Source of the DNA: Streptomyces cyaneochromogenes
Lineage (GTDB): Bacteria; Actinomycetota; Actinomycetes; Streptomycetales; Streptomycetaceae
DNA: 64,000 nt
Direction of reading: 5' to 3'
Assembly: GCF_003963535.1 (NCBI RefSeq)
Contig: NZ_CP034539.1
Span: 6,200,001 to 6,264,000, forward strand
Under the pieces are notes generated by a model that did no database searches, was not told the origin of the DNA, and saw nothing but the letters and a program-made list of their open reading frames with translations. Position 1 is the first letter of the stretch, and each line of letters opens with the position of its first letter. A program made the position numbers and the translations under genes. Positions 7,645-15,935 of this stretch are shown piece by piece.

Positions 7645-9206
7645 CCGCCGAGAGCAACAAGCGGGCCATTCGACGGGCGCTCGTCAGCGTCTACGACAAG
7701 ACGGGCCTGGAGGACCTCGCGCGCGGGCTGCACGAGGCCGGCGTCGAGCTGGTGTCGACCGGCTCCACGGCCGGCCGTATCGCCGCGGCCGGCGTCCCCG
7801 TCACCAAGGTCGAGGAGCTCACCGGCTTCCCCGAGTGCCTGGACGGCCGCGTCAAGACCCTGCACCCGCGCGTGCACGCGGGCATCCTCGCCGACCTGCG
7901 GCTCGAGGACCACCAGCGGCAGCTCGCCGAGCTCGGCGTCGAGCCGTTCGATCTCGTCGTGGTCAACCTCTACCCGTTCCGCGAGACCGTCGCGTCCGGG
8001 GCGTCCCCCGACGAGTGCGTCGAGCAGATCGACATCGGCGGCCCGTCGATGGTGCGCGCGGCCGCCAAGAACCACCCGTCCGTGGCGGTCGTCACCAGCC
8101 CCGCCCGTTACGCCGATGTCCTCGCGGCCGTCCGCGACGGCGGCTTCGACCTCACCACCCGTAAGCGGCTCGCGGCCGAGGCATTCCAGCACACGGCGGC
8201 GTACGACGTGGCGGTGGCTTCGTGGTTCGCCTCCTCCTACGCCCCCATCGACGACTCTCGGTTCCCCGACTTCCTCGGCGCCACCTGGGAGCGCGAGAAC
8301 ACGCTCCGGTACGGCGAGAACCCGCACCAGCCGGCCGCCCTCTACGTCGACGGCAGCGGCGCGGGCCTCGCGCAGGCCGAGCAGCTGCACGGCAAGGAGA
8401 TGTCGTACAACAACTACACGGACACGGACGCCGCCCGCCGTGCCGCGTACGACCACGCCGAGCCGGCCGTCGCGATCATCAAGCACGCCAACCCGTGCGG
8501 CATCGCGGTCGGCGCGGACGTCGCCGAGGCGCACCGCAAGGCCCACGCCTGTGACCCGCTGTCGGCGTTCGGCGGGGTGATCGCCGTCAACCGTCCGGTG
8601 TCGAAGGAGATGGCCGAGCAGGTCGCCGAGATCTTCACCGAGGTCATCGTCGCGCCCGACTACGAGGACGGCGCGCTGGAGGCCCTCGCCAAGAAGAAGA
8701 ACATCCGCGTGCTGCGCTGCCCCGAGGGCCCGGGCAACCCGGTCGAGGTCAAGCCCATCGACGGCGGCGCCCTCCTCCAGATCACCGACCGCCTCCAGGC
8801 CGACGGCGACGACCCGGCCAACTGGACCCTGGCGACGGGTGAGGCGCTCACCGCCGCCGAACTCGCCGAGCTGGCCTTCGCCTGGCGTGCCTGCCGGGCC
8901 GTGAAGTCCAACGCCATCCTCCTCGCCAAGGACGGTGCCTCGGTCGGCGTCGGCATGGGTCAGGTCAACCGTGTCGACTCCGCGAAGCTGGCGGTGGAGC
9001 GGGCCGGCGCCGAGCGCGCCCAGGGCTCGTACGCAGCCTCCGACGCGTTCTTCCCCTTCCCCGACGGCCTGGAGATCCTCACCGAGGCCGGCGTCAAGGC
9101 GGTCGTCCAGCCGGGCGGCTCGGTCCGTGACGAGCAGGTGGTGGAGGCCGCGAAGAAGGCGGGCGTGGCGATGTACTTCACGGGGACGCGGCACTTCTTC
9201 CACTGA
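7641..9206 (+). CDS. purH: Bifunctional AICAR formyltransferase/IMP cyclohydrolase
   Basis: PurH carries out the last two steps to IMP. The 521-residue protein has an N-terminal MGS-like IMP cyclohydrolase domain (ALVSVYDKTGLEDLARGLHE; STGSTAGRI; VKTLHPRVHAGIL). The C-terminal AICAR transformylase domain shows YGENPHQPAALY, the KHANPCG active-site segment and a CDPLSAFGGVIAVN motif; the protein ends in GTRHFFH. It overlaps purN as GTGA. Immediately at its stop codon a 10-bp repeat array begins, followed by a strong terminator. Confidence 0.97.
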   Translation: MTAESNKRAIRRALVSVYDKTGLEDLARGLHEAGVELVSTGSTAGRIAAAGVPVTKVEELTGFPECLDGRVKTLHPRVHAGILADLRLEDHQRQLAELGVEPFDLVVVNLYPFRETVASGASPDECVEQIDIGGPSMVRAAAKNHPSVAVVTSPARYADVLAAVRDGGFDLTTRKRLAAEAFQHTAAYDVAVASWFASSYAPIDDSRFPDFLGATWERENTLRYGENPHQPAALYVDGSGAGLAQAEQLHGKEMSYNNYTDTDAARRAAYDHAEPAVAIIKHANPCGIAVGADVAEAHRKAHACDPLSAFGGVIAVNRPVSKEMAEQVAEIFTEVIVAPDYEDGALEALAKKKNIRVLRCPEGPGNPVEVKPIDGGALLQITDRLQADGDDPANWTLATGEALTAAELAELAFAWRACRAVKSNAILLAKDGASVGVGMGQVNRVDSAKLAVERAGAERAQGSYAASDAFFPFPDGLEILTEAGVKAVVQPGGSVRDEQVVEAAKKAGVAMYFTGTRHFFH

Positions 9207-9261
9207 GATCCATTGAGGTCCATTGCATTGAGGTCCATTGAGATCTGCTGAGATCCGCTGA
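9204..9261 (+). repeat. 10-bp tandem repeats starting at the purH stop codon
   Basis: Five imperfect copies of a 10-bp unit (TGAGATCCAT and variants TGAGGTCCAT, TGAGATCTGC, TGAGATCCGC) run from the purH TGA into the 3' untranslated region, interrupted once by TGCAT. The array ends shortly before the terminator hairpin. Confidence 0.75.
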
Positions 9262-9273
9262 GCCGACATGCCT

Positions 9274-9306
9274 GAGGGGCGCGCCGTACGAAACGGCGCG
9301 CCCCTC
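9274..9306 (+). terminator. purNH terminator
   Basis: A perfect 14-bp GC-rich stem (9274-9287 with 9293-9306) with loop ACGAA is followed by GTTCC. It lies between purH and the end of the convergent kinase gene and probably serves both directions. Confidence 0.8.
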
Positions 9307-9369
9307 GTTCCCGGTTGCCGTTGAAGTGCACGGGCGCAAACAGCGCCGACGCGCGCGGGTACTGCCGCG

Positions 9370-11271
9370 CTACGTCGACCTGCGCAGCGCCGCCCACGTG
9401 TTGGGGCCGACGTCGCCGTCGACAGCCAGCCCCTTGTCGCTCTGGAACAGTCGGACCGCGGACTCCGTGTCCGCGCCGAACTCGCCGTCCACGCCCGCGC
9501 CGCCGACGCTGTAGCCGCGTTTGGTGAGCATGCACTGCACCTGGAGGACGCGCTGGCCCGTGTCGCCGCGCTGGGTGAGTTCGGTGCCGGAGTAGTGGTT
9601 GCAGTCGGAGAGCCAGGGCGGGGTGGCCGGGGCTGTCGCGGTCTGGGTGGGGGTGGGGGCCGGGCCACCGCCACCGCCGCCCGCGCCGCCTTCGTTGCCG
9701 CCGGACGTGTCGGAGGCCTCGTCGGTGGGAGTGTCCTGAGTCCCGCCCGCACCGCCTCCGGCGGAGTCCGGGCTCGTGGAGGCCGCGGCCTCCGGAGTCG
9801 CGGAGGCGGTCTCCTTCCCCTTCCCCTCCTCGCTGTCCTTGTCGCCGGAGGGAGAGGCGGAGGAGCTCGGGACGGGGGAAGCCTGTACTTCGTCGGCGCC
9901 GGCGTCGGCGGTGCCGGTTGCCGCAGGGGCGGTGGAGGAGGCCGTTTCGTCCAGGGACGGACGGGTGAGGAAGTAGGCGCTCGCCGCCACGGCGCACACG
10001 GCGAGGCTCGCGGCGACGGCGAGGTAGGCCTTGCGCCTACGCCGTCTGCCGCCGTCCTCCGGGGCCGCTGCCTGCGTGGAGGTGGCGTACGCCCCGGGCG
10101 GCGTGGCCGGTCCGACAGTGGGGGCGAAGGCCGGGCCGGGGGCGGGGGCGGGGAACGCCGGGGTCTGCGCCGGCGTACGCAACTGGTCCGGCGCGGGCAC
10201 CTGGTTCGGCGTACGCGCGTGGTCCGGCGCGGGCACCTGGCCCGGCATACGCACCTGGTCCGGCGCTCGCAACTGCACGGTCTCCTGGACGGCAACCTGC
10301 TCCAGCAGTTCGCAGGCCTCCCGTCGGGCGCGCAGCCGGGCGTCCAGCGGCTCGTGCCAGGAGGCGGTGCGGCCGCGACCGGCGGCCGTGCCGGCGTCGA
10401 GGAGTTGCCGCGGGGTGGGGCGCCCGGCGGGGTCCTTGGAGAGGCAGGCGGCGAGGAGGGCGGCCAACGCGGGGTCGATGGCGGAGAGCTCGGCCATGAT
10501 GTCCGGCTTGGGCTCCTCGAACGCGACCCGGTGCATCACGTCGACGCCCGTTCCGTCCCCGAAGGGGGCGTGCCCGGTGGCGGCGTAGATCAGGCTCCCG
10601 GCGAGCGAGAAGACGTCGGAGGCGGTGTCGCAGCGCGCCTCGCGCAGATACTCCGGCGCCATGAAGGCGGGCGTGCCGACCCGGTTGCCCGTCGTGGTGA
10701 TCGCGCTGCTGTCGGCGGCCTGCGCGATGCCGAAGTCGATGACGTGCGCGCCCTGCAGGGACAGGATCACGTTGGACGGCTTGAGATCCCGGTGCACGAC
10801 GTCGGCCGCGGCCAGCGCCGACAGGGCCTGCCCGAGCTCGGCCACCAGCCGCCACACCCCGGCCGCCTCCAGCCTGCCGCACTCGCGCACCGCGTCGGCG
10901 AGGTTGAGGCCGGGCAGGTACTGCGTCGCCATCCACAGCAGCGAGTCGTCGAACCCGGTGCCGAGCAGATCCGGCGTCCGCGGCGTGTGCACCTGGCCGT
11001 GCACGGCGGCCTCCCGCTCGAAGCGCCGCCGGAACCGGGCGTCCTCGGCGTACTCGGGGCGGATCACCTTGACGGCGGCGAGGCCGGGGGAGTTGTCGGC
11101 GGAGCGGGCGAGGTAGACGTGGCCCATGCCGCCGCTGCCGAGCCGCCCGAGGGGGATGTAAGGGCCGATCCGTGCCGGGTCCCTGGGGCCCGGCGGACTC
11201 GCCCCGGCCTGCTGCAACGCGGCGCCCTCGGACGCCGGAGGGTGCGGCGGCGTCGGCCGTTCGTCTGACAT
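9370..11271 (-). CDS. Transmembrane Ser/Thr protein kinase with extracellular peptidoglycan-binding domain
   Basis: The 633-residue protein has a complete PknB-type kinase domain at about 37-290: glycine loop GRLGSGGMGHVY, Lys68 in AAVKVI, HRDLKPSN (160-167), DFG (179-181), APE (205-207). A juxtamembrane region with four tandem APDQ/RTPxQVP-like repeats (336-372) leads to one membrane helix (415-435). The outside part is a long Ser/Thr/Gly/Glu-rich stalk and a C-terminal peptidoglycan-binding domain (about 560-633: RVLQVQCMLTKRGY, DGEFGADTESAVRLFQ, VDGDVGPNTW). Inferred role: sensing wall material and phosphorylating cytoplasmic targets. Unlike the two kinases at 14541 and 17370 it keeps all canonical catalytic residues and has no FHA partner. 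Confidence 0.92.
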   Translation of the reverse strand: MSDERPTPPHPPASEGAALQQAGASPPGPRDPARIGPYIPLGRLGSGGMGHVYLARSADNSPGLAAVKVIRPEYAEDARFRRRFEREAAVHGQVHTPRTPDLLGTGFDDSLLWMATQYLPGLNLADAVRECGRLEAAGVWRLVAELGQALSALAAADVVHRDLKPSNVILSLQGAHVIDFGIAQAADSSAITTTGNRVGTPAFMAPEYLREARCDTASDVFSLAGSLIYAATGHAPFGDGTGVDVMHRVAFEEPKPDIMAELSAIDPALAALLAACLSKDPAGRPTPRQLLDAGTAAGRGRTASWHEPLDARLRARREACELLEQVAVQETVQLRAPDQVRMPGQVPAPDHARTPNQVPAPDQLRTPAQTPAFPAPAPGPAFAPTVGPATPPGAYATSTQAAAPEDGGRRRRRKAYLAVAASLAVCAVAASAYFLTRPSLDETASSTAPAATGTADAGADEVQASPVPSSSASPSGDKDSEEGKGKETASATPEAAASTSPDSAGGGAGGTQDTPTDEASDTSGGNEGGAGGGGGGPAPTPTQTATAPATPPWLSDCNHYSGTELTQRGDTGQRVLQVQCMLTKRGYSVGGAGVDGEFGADTESAVRLFQSDKGLAVDGDVGPNTWAALRRST

Positions 11272-11371
11272 GGGTCCATCCCCCGATGTGCTGCCTTCTC
11301 ACAACGCGCGCTTGCGTCACGCCAGTTGGCAGAAGGCTACCGTCCCGGCACGGTGGCGGCGGGAGCGGCGA

Positions 11372-11399
11372 ACGGCCCGCCGGAAAGCCGGCGGGCCGT
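11372..11399 (-). terminator. Terminator of the I36-family gene
   Basis: A perfect 12-bp stem (11372-11383 with 11388-11399) with a 4-nt loop lies 33 bp downstream of the gene ending at 11432, on its coding strand, and before the next minus-strand start. Confidence 0.7.
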
Positions 11400-11431
11400 G
11401 GATCACCTGTGCGCTTGTGCTGTCTGTACCG

Positions 11432-12001
11432 TCAGCCGTGGACGGAGCTGGCCTTGTTGTCCTTGTCGCCCATCTCGCTCGCGTAGCCCTTCGCGCTGAG
11501 CTTGATGTTCCAGCCGCTGTAGCTGCCGTCCTCGTACTGGGCCAGACGCCCCGTGTCCGAGTCCCCCTGGTTGTTCCGCCACGACGACGTCCTGTTGTCG
11601 AAGCCGTAGTCGTCGAGGTTCTGCCACTCCTCGTCCTGGAAGATGAGCCGCCTGCCCTCGCCGTCCTCGAACTGGTACAGGCACAGCCAGTCGTTTGCGC
11701 AGGCCGGTATGGCGGCGGCGCCCACTTCGGCGGCCTCCAGCGCCACCCTGTCGGTGGCCCGCTCGTAGCCGCTGGCCTTCTCGCCGGCGGCCGCGGTGCT
11801 GTAGCAGCGGATGTCGTCCTGCGCGAAGACCGCGCAGGTGTGGGCACCCTGCCAGCCCTTCGACAGATCGATGGTCCTGCCCTGGTAGGAGGCCAGAGCC
11901 CCCTGACCGCCGGACGGCTGGGCCTGTGCGGCCCCTGTCGTGACGAGGACCCCCAGTGTGGCCGTCGCGATGGCGGCGGTCATCCAACGTGCTGTGCGCA
12001 T
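11432..12001 (-). CDS. Secreted peptidase inhibitor I36-like protein
   Basis: The 189-residue protein has a Sec signal peptide (MRTARWMTAAIATATLGVLV, cleavage after AQAQ or nearby). Its C-terminal half resembles the I36 family of beta/gamma-crystallin-like inhibitors typified by the Streptomyces metalloproteinase inhibitor SMPI: NDWLCLYQFEDGEGRRLIF, then NRTSSWRNN and a closing YSGWNIKL stretch. The ATG at 12001 has an AAAGGGAG ribosome-binding site. The target peptidase is unknown. The same fold appears on the outside of the kinase at 14541, which suggests a shared ligand; that link is inference. A terminator follows. Confidence 0.75.
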   Translation of the reverse strand: MRTARWMTAAIATATLGVLVTTGAAQAQPSGGQGALASYQGRTIDLSKGWQGAHTCAVFAQDDIRCYSTAAAGEKASGYERATDRVALEAAEVGAAAIPACANDWLCLYQFEDGEGRRLIFQDEEWQNLDDYGFDNRTSSWRNNQGDSDTGRLAQYEDGSYSGWNIKLSAKGYASEMGDKDNKASSVHG

Positions 12002-12051
12002 GTCACTCCCTTTTCTCGATCGGGGCGCCATCCCCCGTGGCGGCGCATGCA

Positions 12052-12465
12052 TCACTCTGGTGGGGGCACGGGGCGAGCGGTACCTGCAACGTTGCAGGGT
12101 CCCGGCAGTTCGCACCACACGGTCTTGCCGCCGGGGCGCTGTGTCACGCCCCAGCACGCGGCGACGGCGTCGAGCAGCAGGAGGCCGCGGCCCGTCTCCT
12201 GCTCCCCGGCCGGTCTGCGCACGACCAGCCAGGAGTACGGGTCCGCGTCGGTGACCTCCAGACGGGTCCGACCGTGTCCCCTCGCGGCCAGCCGCACGGA
12301 GACGGGGGTGCCCTCGCCGACGTGGCGGATCACGTTGGACAGCAACTCGCTGACACAGAGCTGCGCTTCGGGGCAGGGCGCGCCCAGGTGGTCGCGTACG
12401 GCGCGACGGACCTCCGGTACGGCCTTGGGGAGCGCGAGCAGTTCGAGGACGAGGGGTCGGCTCAC
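12052..12465 (-). CDS. Anti-sigma-factor-like ATP-binding protein (GHKL fold)
   Basis: The 137-residue protein matches the short HATPase_c_2 regulators of Streptomyces (abaA ORF-A/RsbW-like). It has an N-box-like CVSELLSNVIRHV segment, DADPY near the nucleotide site and a GRGLLLLDAV G-box. Such proteins bind ATP and may act as serine kinases or anti-sigma factors. The start overlaps the small upstream gene by four bases (ATGA). Together with the divergent DUF5753 regulator and DUF397 protein it forms a whiJ/abaA-like locus. The target is unknown. Confidence 0.82.
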   Translation of the reverse strand: MSRPLVLELLALPKAVPEVRRAVRDHLGAPCPEAQLCVSELLSNVIRHVGEGTPVSVRLAARGHGRTRLEVTDADPYSWLVVRRPAGEQETGRGLLLLDAVAACWGVTQRPGGKTVWCELPGPCNVAGTARPVPPPE

Positions 12466-12671
12466 CGGTCGGCCGCCCGGCGCAGGGCGGCGGTCAGGGC
12501 CTCGGCCGTGACGAGGTTGCAGTTACCGAGTGCGATCAGAGGGCGGGCGGGCAGCGCGGTGAGGGAGGGCAGATTGACCCGCAGGGAAGGGAGCGTGATG
12601 CCGTTCGCTGCCAGGGCTGCGCGGAGTTGTTCGAGGTGGGCGTCGACCTCGGTGGGGTGGGGGGCGGTCAT
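12462..12671 (-). CDS. Small hypothetical protein coupled to the ATP-binding protein
   Basis: A 69-residue acidic/leucine-rich protein (HLEQLRAALAANGITLPSLRVN) with no recognised domain. It ends as ATGA overlapping the next gene, so both are expressed together. Genes of this size often accompany the ATP-binding/Xre/DUF397 sets of streptomycetes; a partner or regulator role is a guess. Confidence 0.6.
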   Translation of the reverse strand: MTAPHPTEVDAHLEQLRAALAANGITLPSLRVNLPSLTALPARPLIALGNCNLVTAEALTAALRRAADR

Positions 12672-12701
12672 CGCCGTATGCCTTTCTGTGTGCGCTGTGT
12701 G

Positions 12702-12731
12702 GTGAATCGGTCACAGAGTGGCGTGAATCGG
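12702..12731. promoter_or_regulatory. Direct repeats GTGAATCGG 21 bp apart
   Basis: Two identical 9-bp sequences at 12702-12710 and 12723-12731 are spaced 21 bp start to start, two helical turns, in the divergent promoter between the genes starting at 12671 and 12790. They suit a dimeric regulator such as the Xre protein next door; this is inference. Confidence 0.4.
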
Positions 12732-12789
12732 CGTACCGTCAAAGGGGTTTGGGTTGCGCACGGTAACTGGCAAACAGTGGTGGTGAGTT

Positions 12790-13698
12790 GTGCCCGCACG
12801 CAAGGACACCGACGCTTCGGTGAGCGTTCCCTGCTTCTACGGCGCCGAGTTGCGCTTCAAGCGGGAGGCCGCCGGGCTGACGCTGGAGCAGTTGGCGCAG
12901 GGGAGTTTTCGGGGGATCTCGTTCCTCAGCCAGATCGAGCGGGGCGAGCGGCGCATGCCGGAGGATCTCGCCAAGCACGTGGATGAGCGGTTGGGGACGG
13001 ACGGCTTTTTCCAGCGGCGGTGTGAAGATGCGGCGAAGGCGCGGCGGGCGGGTATCGCCGAGTACTTCGCGGACATCGCCGAACTGGAGAAGTTGGCGCG
13101 GACCATCGAGGACTGGGCTCCCGTGTTCGTGCCCGGGCTGTTGCAGACCAGGGCATACACGACGGCGATCACTCGGTCGGCGATGCCGCGAGCCTCGGAC
13201 GATGAGGTCGAGGAGATCGTTAATGCCCGTCTGGACCGCGCGAGGCTATTTGCGGGGCAGTCGCCACCGAAGTTCTGGGCGGTTCTCGATGAGTCGGTCA
13301 TCCGGCGCCGGGTGCTGCCGCCTGAGGGGATGGCCGAACTGCTCGATCACATCGCAGAGGTGGTCAGGGCCACGCGGTCCATTGTGCAGATCCTCCCGGA
13401 AACCGCCGCGACCCACCCGTTCATGATGGGAATGGCCCGGATCATGACCTTCTTCGACGCGCCGCCGCTCGTGTACACCGAAGGTCTGCACAGCAGCCAA
13501 GTCATCGACTATCCGGCCCTCGTGATGGAGTACCGCGAGTCGTACGATCTGCTCAGGGCCGCCGCACTGCCGCCGGAGGCGTCCCTGGCCATGATCGAGG
13601 CAGCTGCAGAGGATTACCGGAATGAAGCCCAAGAGCAACATCGACCTGAGCTCCGTTCAGTGGCGCAAGAGCAGCTACAGCAACGGGACCGGCGGTGA
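12790..13698 (+). CDS. Scr1/WhiJ-like Xre regulator with DUF5753 domain
   Basis: The 302-residue protein begins with an Xre helix-turn-helix (LTLEQLAQGSFRGISFLSQIERG, about 30-60) and continues with the DUF5753 domain, recognised by PGLLQTRAYTTAITR, DRARLF and IVQILPETA. WhiJ-like proteins of this kind regulate Streptomyces development, usually together with a DUF397 partner. The GTG start is preceded by GGTGAG. Its 3' end overlaps the DUF397 gene by 77 bp. It diverges from the ATP-binding protein operon, with a pair of direct repeats in between. Confidence 0.9.
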   Translation: MPARKDTDASVSVPCFYGAELRFKREAAGLTLEQLAQGSFRGISFLSQIERGERRMPEDLAKHVDERLGTDGFFQRRCEDAAKARRAGIAEYFADIAELEKLARTIEDWAPVFVPGLLQTRAYTTAITRSAMPRASDDEVEEIVNARLDRARLFAGQSPPKFWAVLDESVIRRRVLPPEGMAELLDHIAEVVRATRSIVQILPETAATHPFMMGMARIMTFFDAPPLVYTEGLHSSQVIDYPALVMEYRESYDLLRAAALPPEASLAMIEAAAEDYRNEAQEQHRPELRSVAQEQLQQRDRR

Positions 13699-13828
13699 GT
13701 GCGTCGAGGTCGCTCACAACGTTCCCGGCACGGTCCCCGTTCGCGACTCCAAGAACCCCAAGGGCCCAGCCCTGGTGTTCCCCCACCAGTCCTGGGCCCT
13801 CTTCCTCGACTCCCTCAAGGCGTCCTAG
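13622..13828 (+). CDS. DUF397 protein (BldB/WhiJ-associated type)
   Basis: A 68-residue protein with the family pattern: VQWRKSSYSNGTGGECVEVA, then VPVRDSKNPKGPALVF and a WALFLDSLK end. DUF397 proteins are thought to bind or modulate the adjacent DUF5753 regulator. The ATG follows GAGG and the gene overlaps its partner by 77 bp. Its stop codon shares the four bases CTAG with the stop of the convergent M23 peptidase gene. Confidence 0.88.
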   Translation: MKPKSNIDLSSVQWRKSSYSNGTGGECVEVAHNVPGTVPVRDSKNPKGPALVFPHQSWALFLDSLKAS

Positions 13829-14445
13829 CAGTTCTTGCTGACGACGTCCTTCCACTCCTTCCCCGCGCCCGTGTACTCCTTGCCGTTGAAGTGCACGGCC
13901 TCGCGGTCGGACTCCGTCGGGATGCCGTTCGTCTTGTAGCGCTGCTCGTAGTGCAGGTGCGCCCAACCGCCGCTGTTGGCGCCGGTGGCGCCGATGTGGC
14001 CGATCCTGGTCCCCGCGGTGACGCGGTCGCCCTTCTGGACGTACTTGTCGTGCTTCTCCCTGAGGTGGTAGTACGCCGTGTACCAGCCGCTGCCGTGGTC
14101 GATGACGATGACGTTGCCGGCGCCCCGGTCCCAGAAGGTCTTGGCCACCTTGCCGCTGTAGCCGGGCATCACGTTCTTCCCGGACGATCCCGTGTTGTCC
14201 TTCACCACGATGTCCAGTGCCGGGTTGTGCCCGCTGTCGTACGTGTTGAGCTGCCAGTGGGTGTTGCAGGCGAACGGCATCTGGAACTTGGGCTTGGCCG
14301 CCACCACGATCGCGTCGGCCGTCTGGTCAGTGCTGGGCGAGGCCGTCGCCGTGGCGGCGAGCTGCACGCCGAGCGAGAGGGCCAGTGCGCCGGTCGTGAG
14401 GGCCAGGGCCGTCTTGCGGCGCCCGGTCAGCGCAGGTGTCTTCAT
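13825..14445 (-). CDS. Secreted M23-type (LytM-like) metallopeptidase
   Basis: The 206-residue protein has a signal peptide (KTALALTTGALALSLGVQLA). Its M23-like domain shows SGHNPALDI as probable first metal-binding segment, YHLREKHDKYVQKGDRV and the AHLHYE HxH motif. The usual H-x3-D spacing is H-x4-D here, so full zinc binding needs checking. It may cleave peptidoglycan cross-bridges or be a binding-only member. ATG 14445 follows GGGGAGAAAG. It lies 95 bp downstream of the kinase gene in the same direction and may belong to that cassette. Confidence 0.83.
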   Translation of the reverse strand: MKTPALTGRRKTALALTTGALALSLGVQLAATATASPSTDQTADAIVVAAKPKFQMPFACNTHWQLNTYDSGHNPALDIVVKDNTGSSGKNVMPGYSGKVAKTFWDRGAGNVIVIDHGSGWYTAYYHLREKHDKYVQKGDRVTAGTRIGHIGATGANSGGWAHLHYEQRYKTNGIPTESDREAVHFNGKEYTGAGKEWKDVVSKNC

Positions 14446-14540
14446 CTGCTTTCTCCCCGTTGTCGTACTTCGGTGCGGACGCGACAAGCATTCGGTGCCC
14501 GGCGTCACCGCGGAACCTCGAAAGTTGTAGGGCGGTCGGT

Positions 14541-15935
14541 TCAGCAGGAGCGGACCCATTCGTGGGAGCGGATCACCAGGCCCCCGCGGTCAGGGAAGTT
14601 GACCTTCTGGAGCTCCTGAATGCAGCCGAACGGCTCCTTCCAGTCGGCCTCGCGGAAGAGCTGGACGTCGTGGTGCGGATCCCCGACGTAGCCGTTGTTG
14701 AAGGCCGACCTCGGCCGGGTGGTCTTCGCCCAGTCGCAGACGATGACGCCGCCGATCCAGTCGTGGTCGCGCTCGTACCAGGCGCACATCTCGCCCTGTC
14801 CGTCCCGCTTGGTGAAGAAGCAGACGTCTCCCTGGTCGCAGCGCGCGTACCCCTGGGGCGCGGGCTCGCGCAGGGCGAGGAGGCCAGCGGCGGCCAGCGA
14901 CACCGCCGCGAGCGCCGCGAGCGTGCCGAGGACGGCCGGATGCGGCCCGCGCCTCGGTTTCAGCCGGGGCAGCCGAGGTGAACGGGCCGCCCCGGCCGCG
15001 GCTTCGACCCGGCGGAGCAGGGACTGTGCGGTGTGCGTGGCCCGCTCGGCGTGCGTGGGGGCGAGGCAGTCGGTGACGATCTGCCTCCAGACGTCCGGGA
15101 GTTCGGGTGACAGGCGCAGCTCGTCCCGGCCCTTGGCGTAGCGCTGGACCGACTCCCGGCGGGCCGTCGGGTTCGTCCCGGGGAACGGCAGGCTGCCGGT
15201 CAGCACCAGGTGGGCGAGGATGCCGAAGGCCCAGATGTCGGCGGTGGGGCGGGTCTGGTGGCCGCGTTCGCCGACCTCGGCCCACAGGAGCTCGGGCGGG
15301 GTGTAGTCGGAGGTCGTGAACGCGGGGGAGTAGGCGTGGGTGCCGTCCAGCTCTGCCGCCATGTTGAAGTCGGCGAGCCGCGCCGAACCGTCCGCCATCA
15401 GCAGCACGTTGGCCGGTTTGAGGTCGCCGTGCACCCAGCCCGCGTGGTGCAGATGGGCCACGCCCTCGCAGATCTGGGCGACCAGGGACGGCCCGCCCGG
15501 GACGGCCACGGCATGGTCGGCCGGGGCGCCGCGACGGCTCCGCAGCCGGGCCGACAGCTGGTCCAGCAACTGGTCGAGGGAGCCCTCGGCGCGTTCCAGT
15601 ACGAGGACCGTGGCGCCGTCGAGGCCGGGGCGGTCGGGGTCGTCCACGGTCAGCGCCTCGTACATCCGGATGAGGCGCGGACGCTGGAGCCGACGCAGCA
15701 ACTCGGTCTCCCGCTCGGCGAGTTCGCGCAGGTGACCCAGTTGGCGCGGGGTGCGCGTGCCCGTGGGCAGGAACTTCAGCGCGACCTCGGCAGGCCCGCT
15801 CTCGGTGGGCTCGGCGCACCGGGCGGCGTAGACGCTGCCGAAGGCCCCGGACGCGATGGGCTCGCCCACCTCCCAGGCGCCGACGCGGTATCCGCGCGGG
15901 ACCTGCACGGCGTGCGACGACGGCTCGTCGCTCAT
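14541..15935 (-). CDS. Transmembrane Ser/Thr kinase-like protein with extracellular I36-like domain
   Basis: The 464-residue protein has a kinase fold (about 15-310): ASGAFGSVY glycine loop, Lys54 in VALKF, HGDLKPAN (169-176), DFN (189-191) instead of DFG, PPE in place of APE. The catalytic loop thus lacks the RD arginine and the DFG glycine. One membrane helix (335-354) is followed by a cysteine-rich outside domain (365-464: CDQGDVCFFTKRDGQGEMC, RPRSAFNNGYVG) resembling the I36 fold. ATGA overlap with the upstream FHA gene couples the two. Inferred role: an envelope sensor signalling through its FHA partner. It may have low or unusual kinase activity. Paralogue of the gene at 17370. Confidence 0.85.
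   Translation of the reverse strand: MSDEPSSHAVQVPRGYRVGAWEVGEPIASGAFGSVYAARCAEPTESGPAEVALKFLPTGTRTPRQLGHLRELAERETELLRRLQRPRLIRMYEALTVDDPDRPGLDGATVLVLERAEGSLDQLLDQLSARLRSRRGAPADHAVAVPGGPSLVAQICEGVAHLHHAGWVHGDLKPANVLLMADGSARLADFNMAAELDGTHAYSPAFTTSDYTPPELLWAEVGERGHQTRPTADIWAFGILAHLVLTGSLPFPGTNPTARRESVQRYAKGRDELRLSPELPDVWRQIVTDCLAPTHAERATHTAQSLLRRVEAAAGAARSPRLPRLKPRRGPHPAVLGTLAALAAVSLAAAGLLALREPAPQGYARCDQGDVCFFTKRDGQGEMCAWYERDHDWIGGVIVCDWAKTTRPRSAFNNGYVGDPHHDVQLFREADWKEPFGCIQELQKVNFPDRGGLVIRSHEWVRSC

Noticed and set aside
7608..10295. 895-codon frame opposite purH and the kinase gene
   Set aside because: It is very rich in Arg, Pro and Ala, overlaps two clear genes and has no family motif; a shadow frame.
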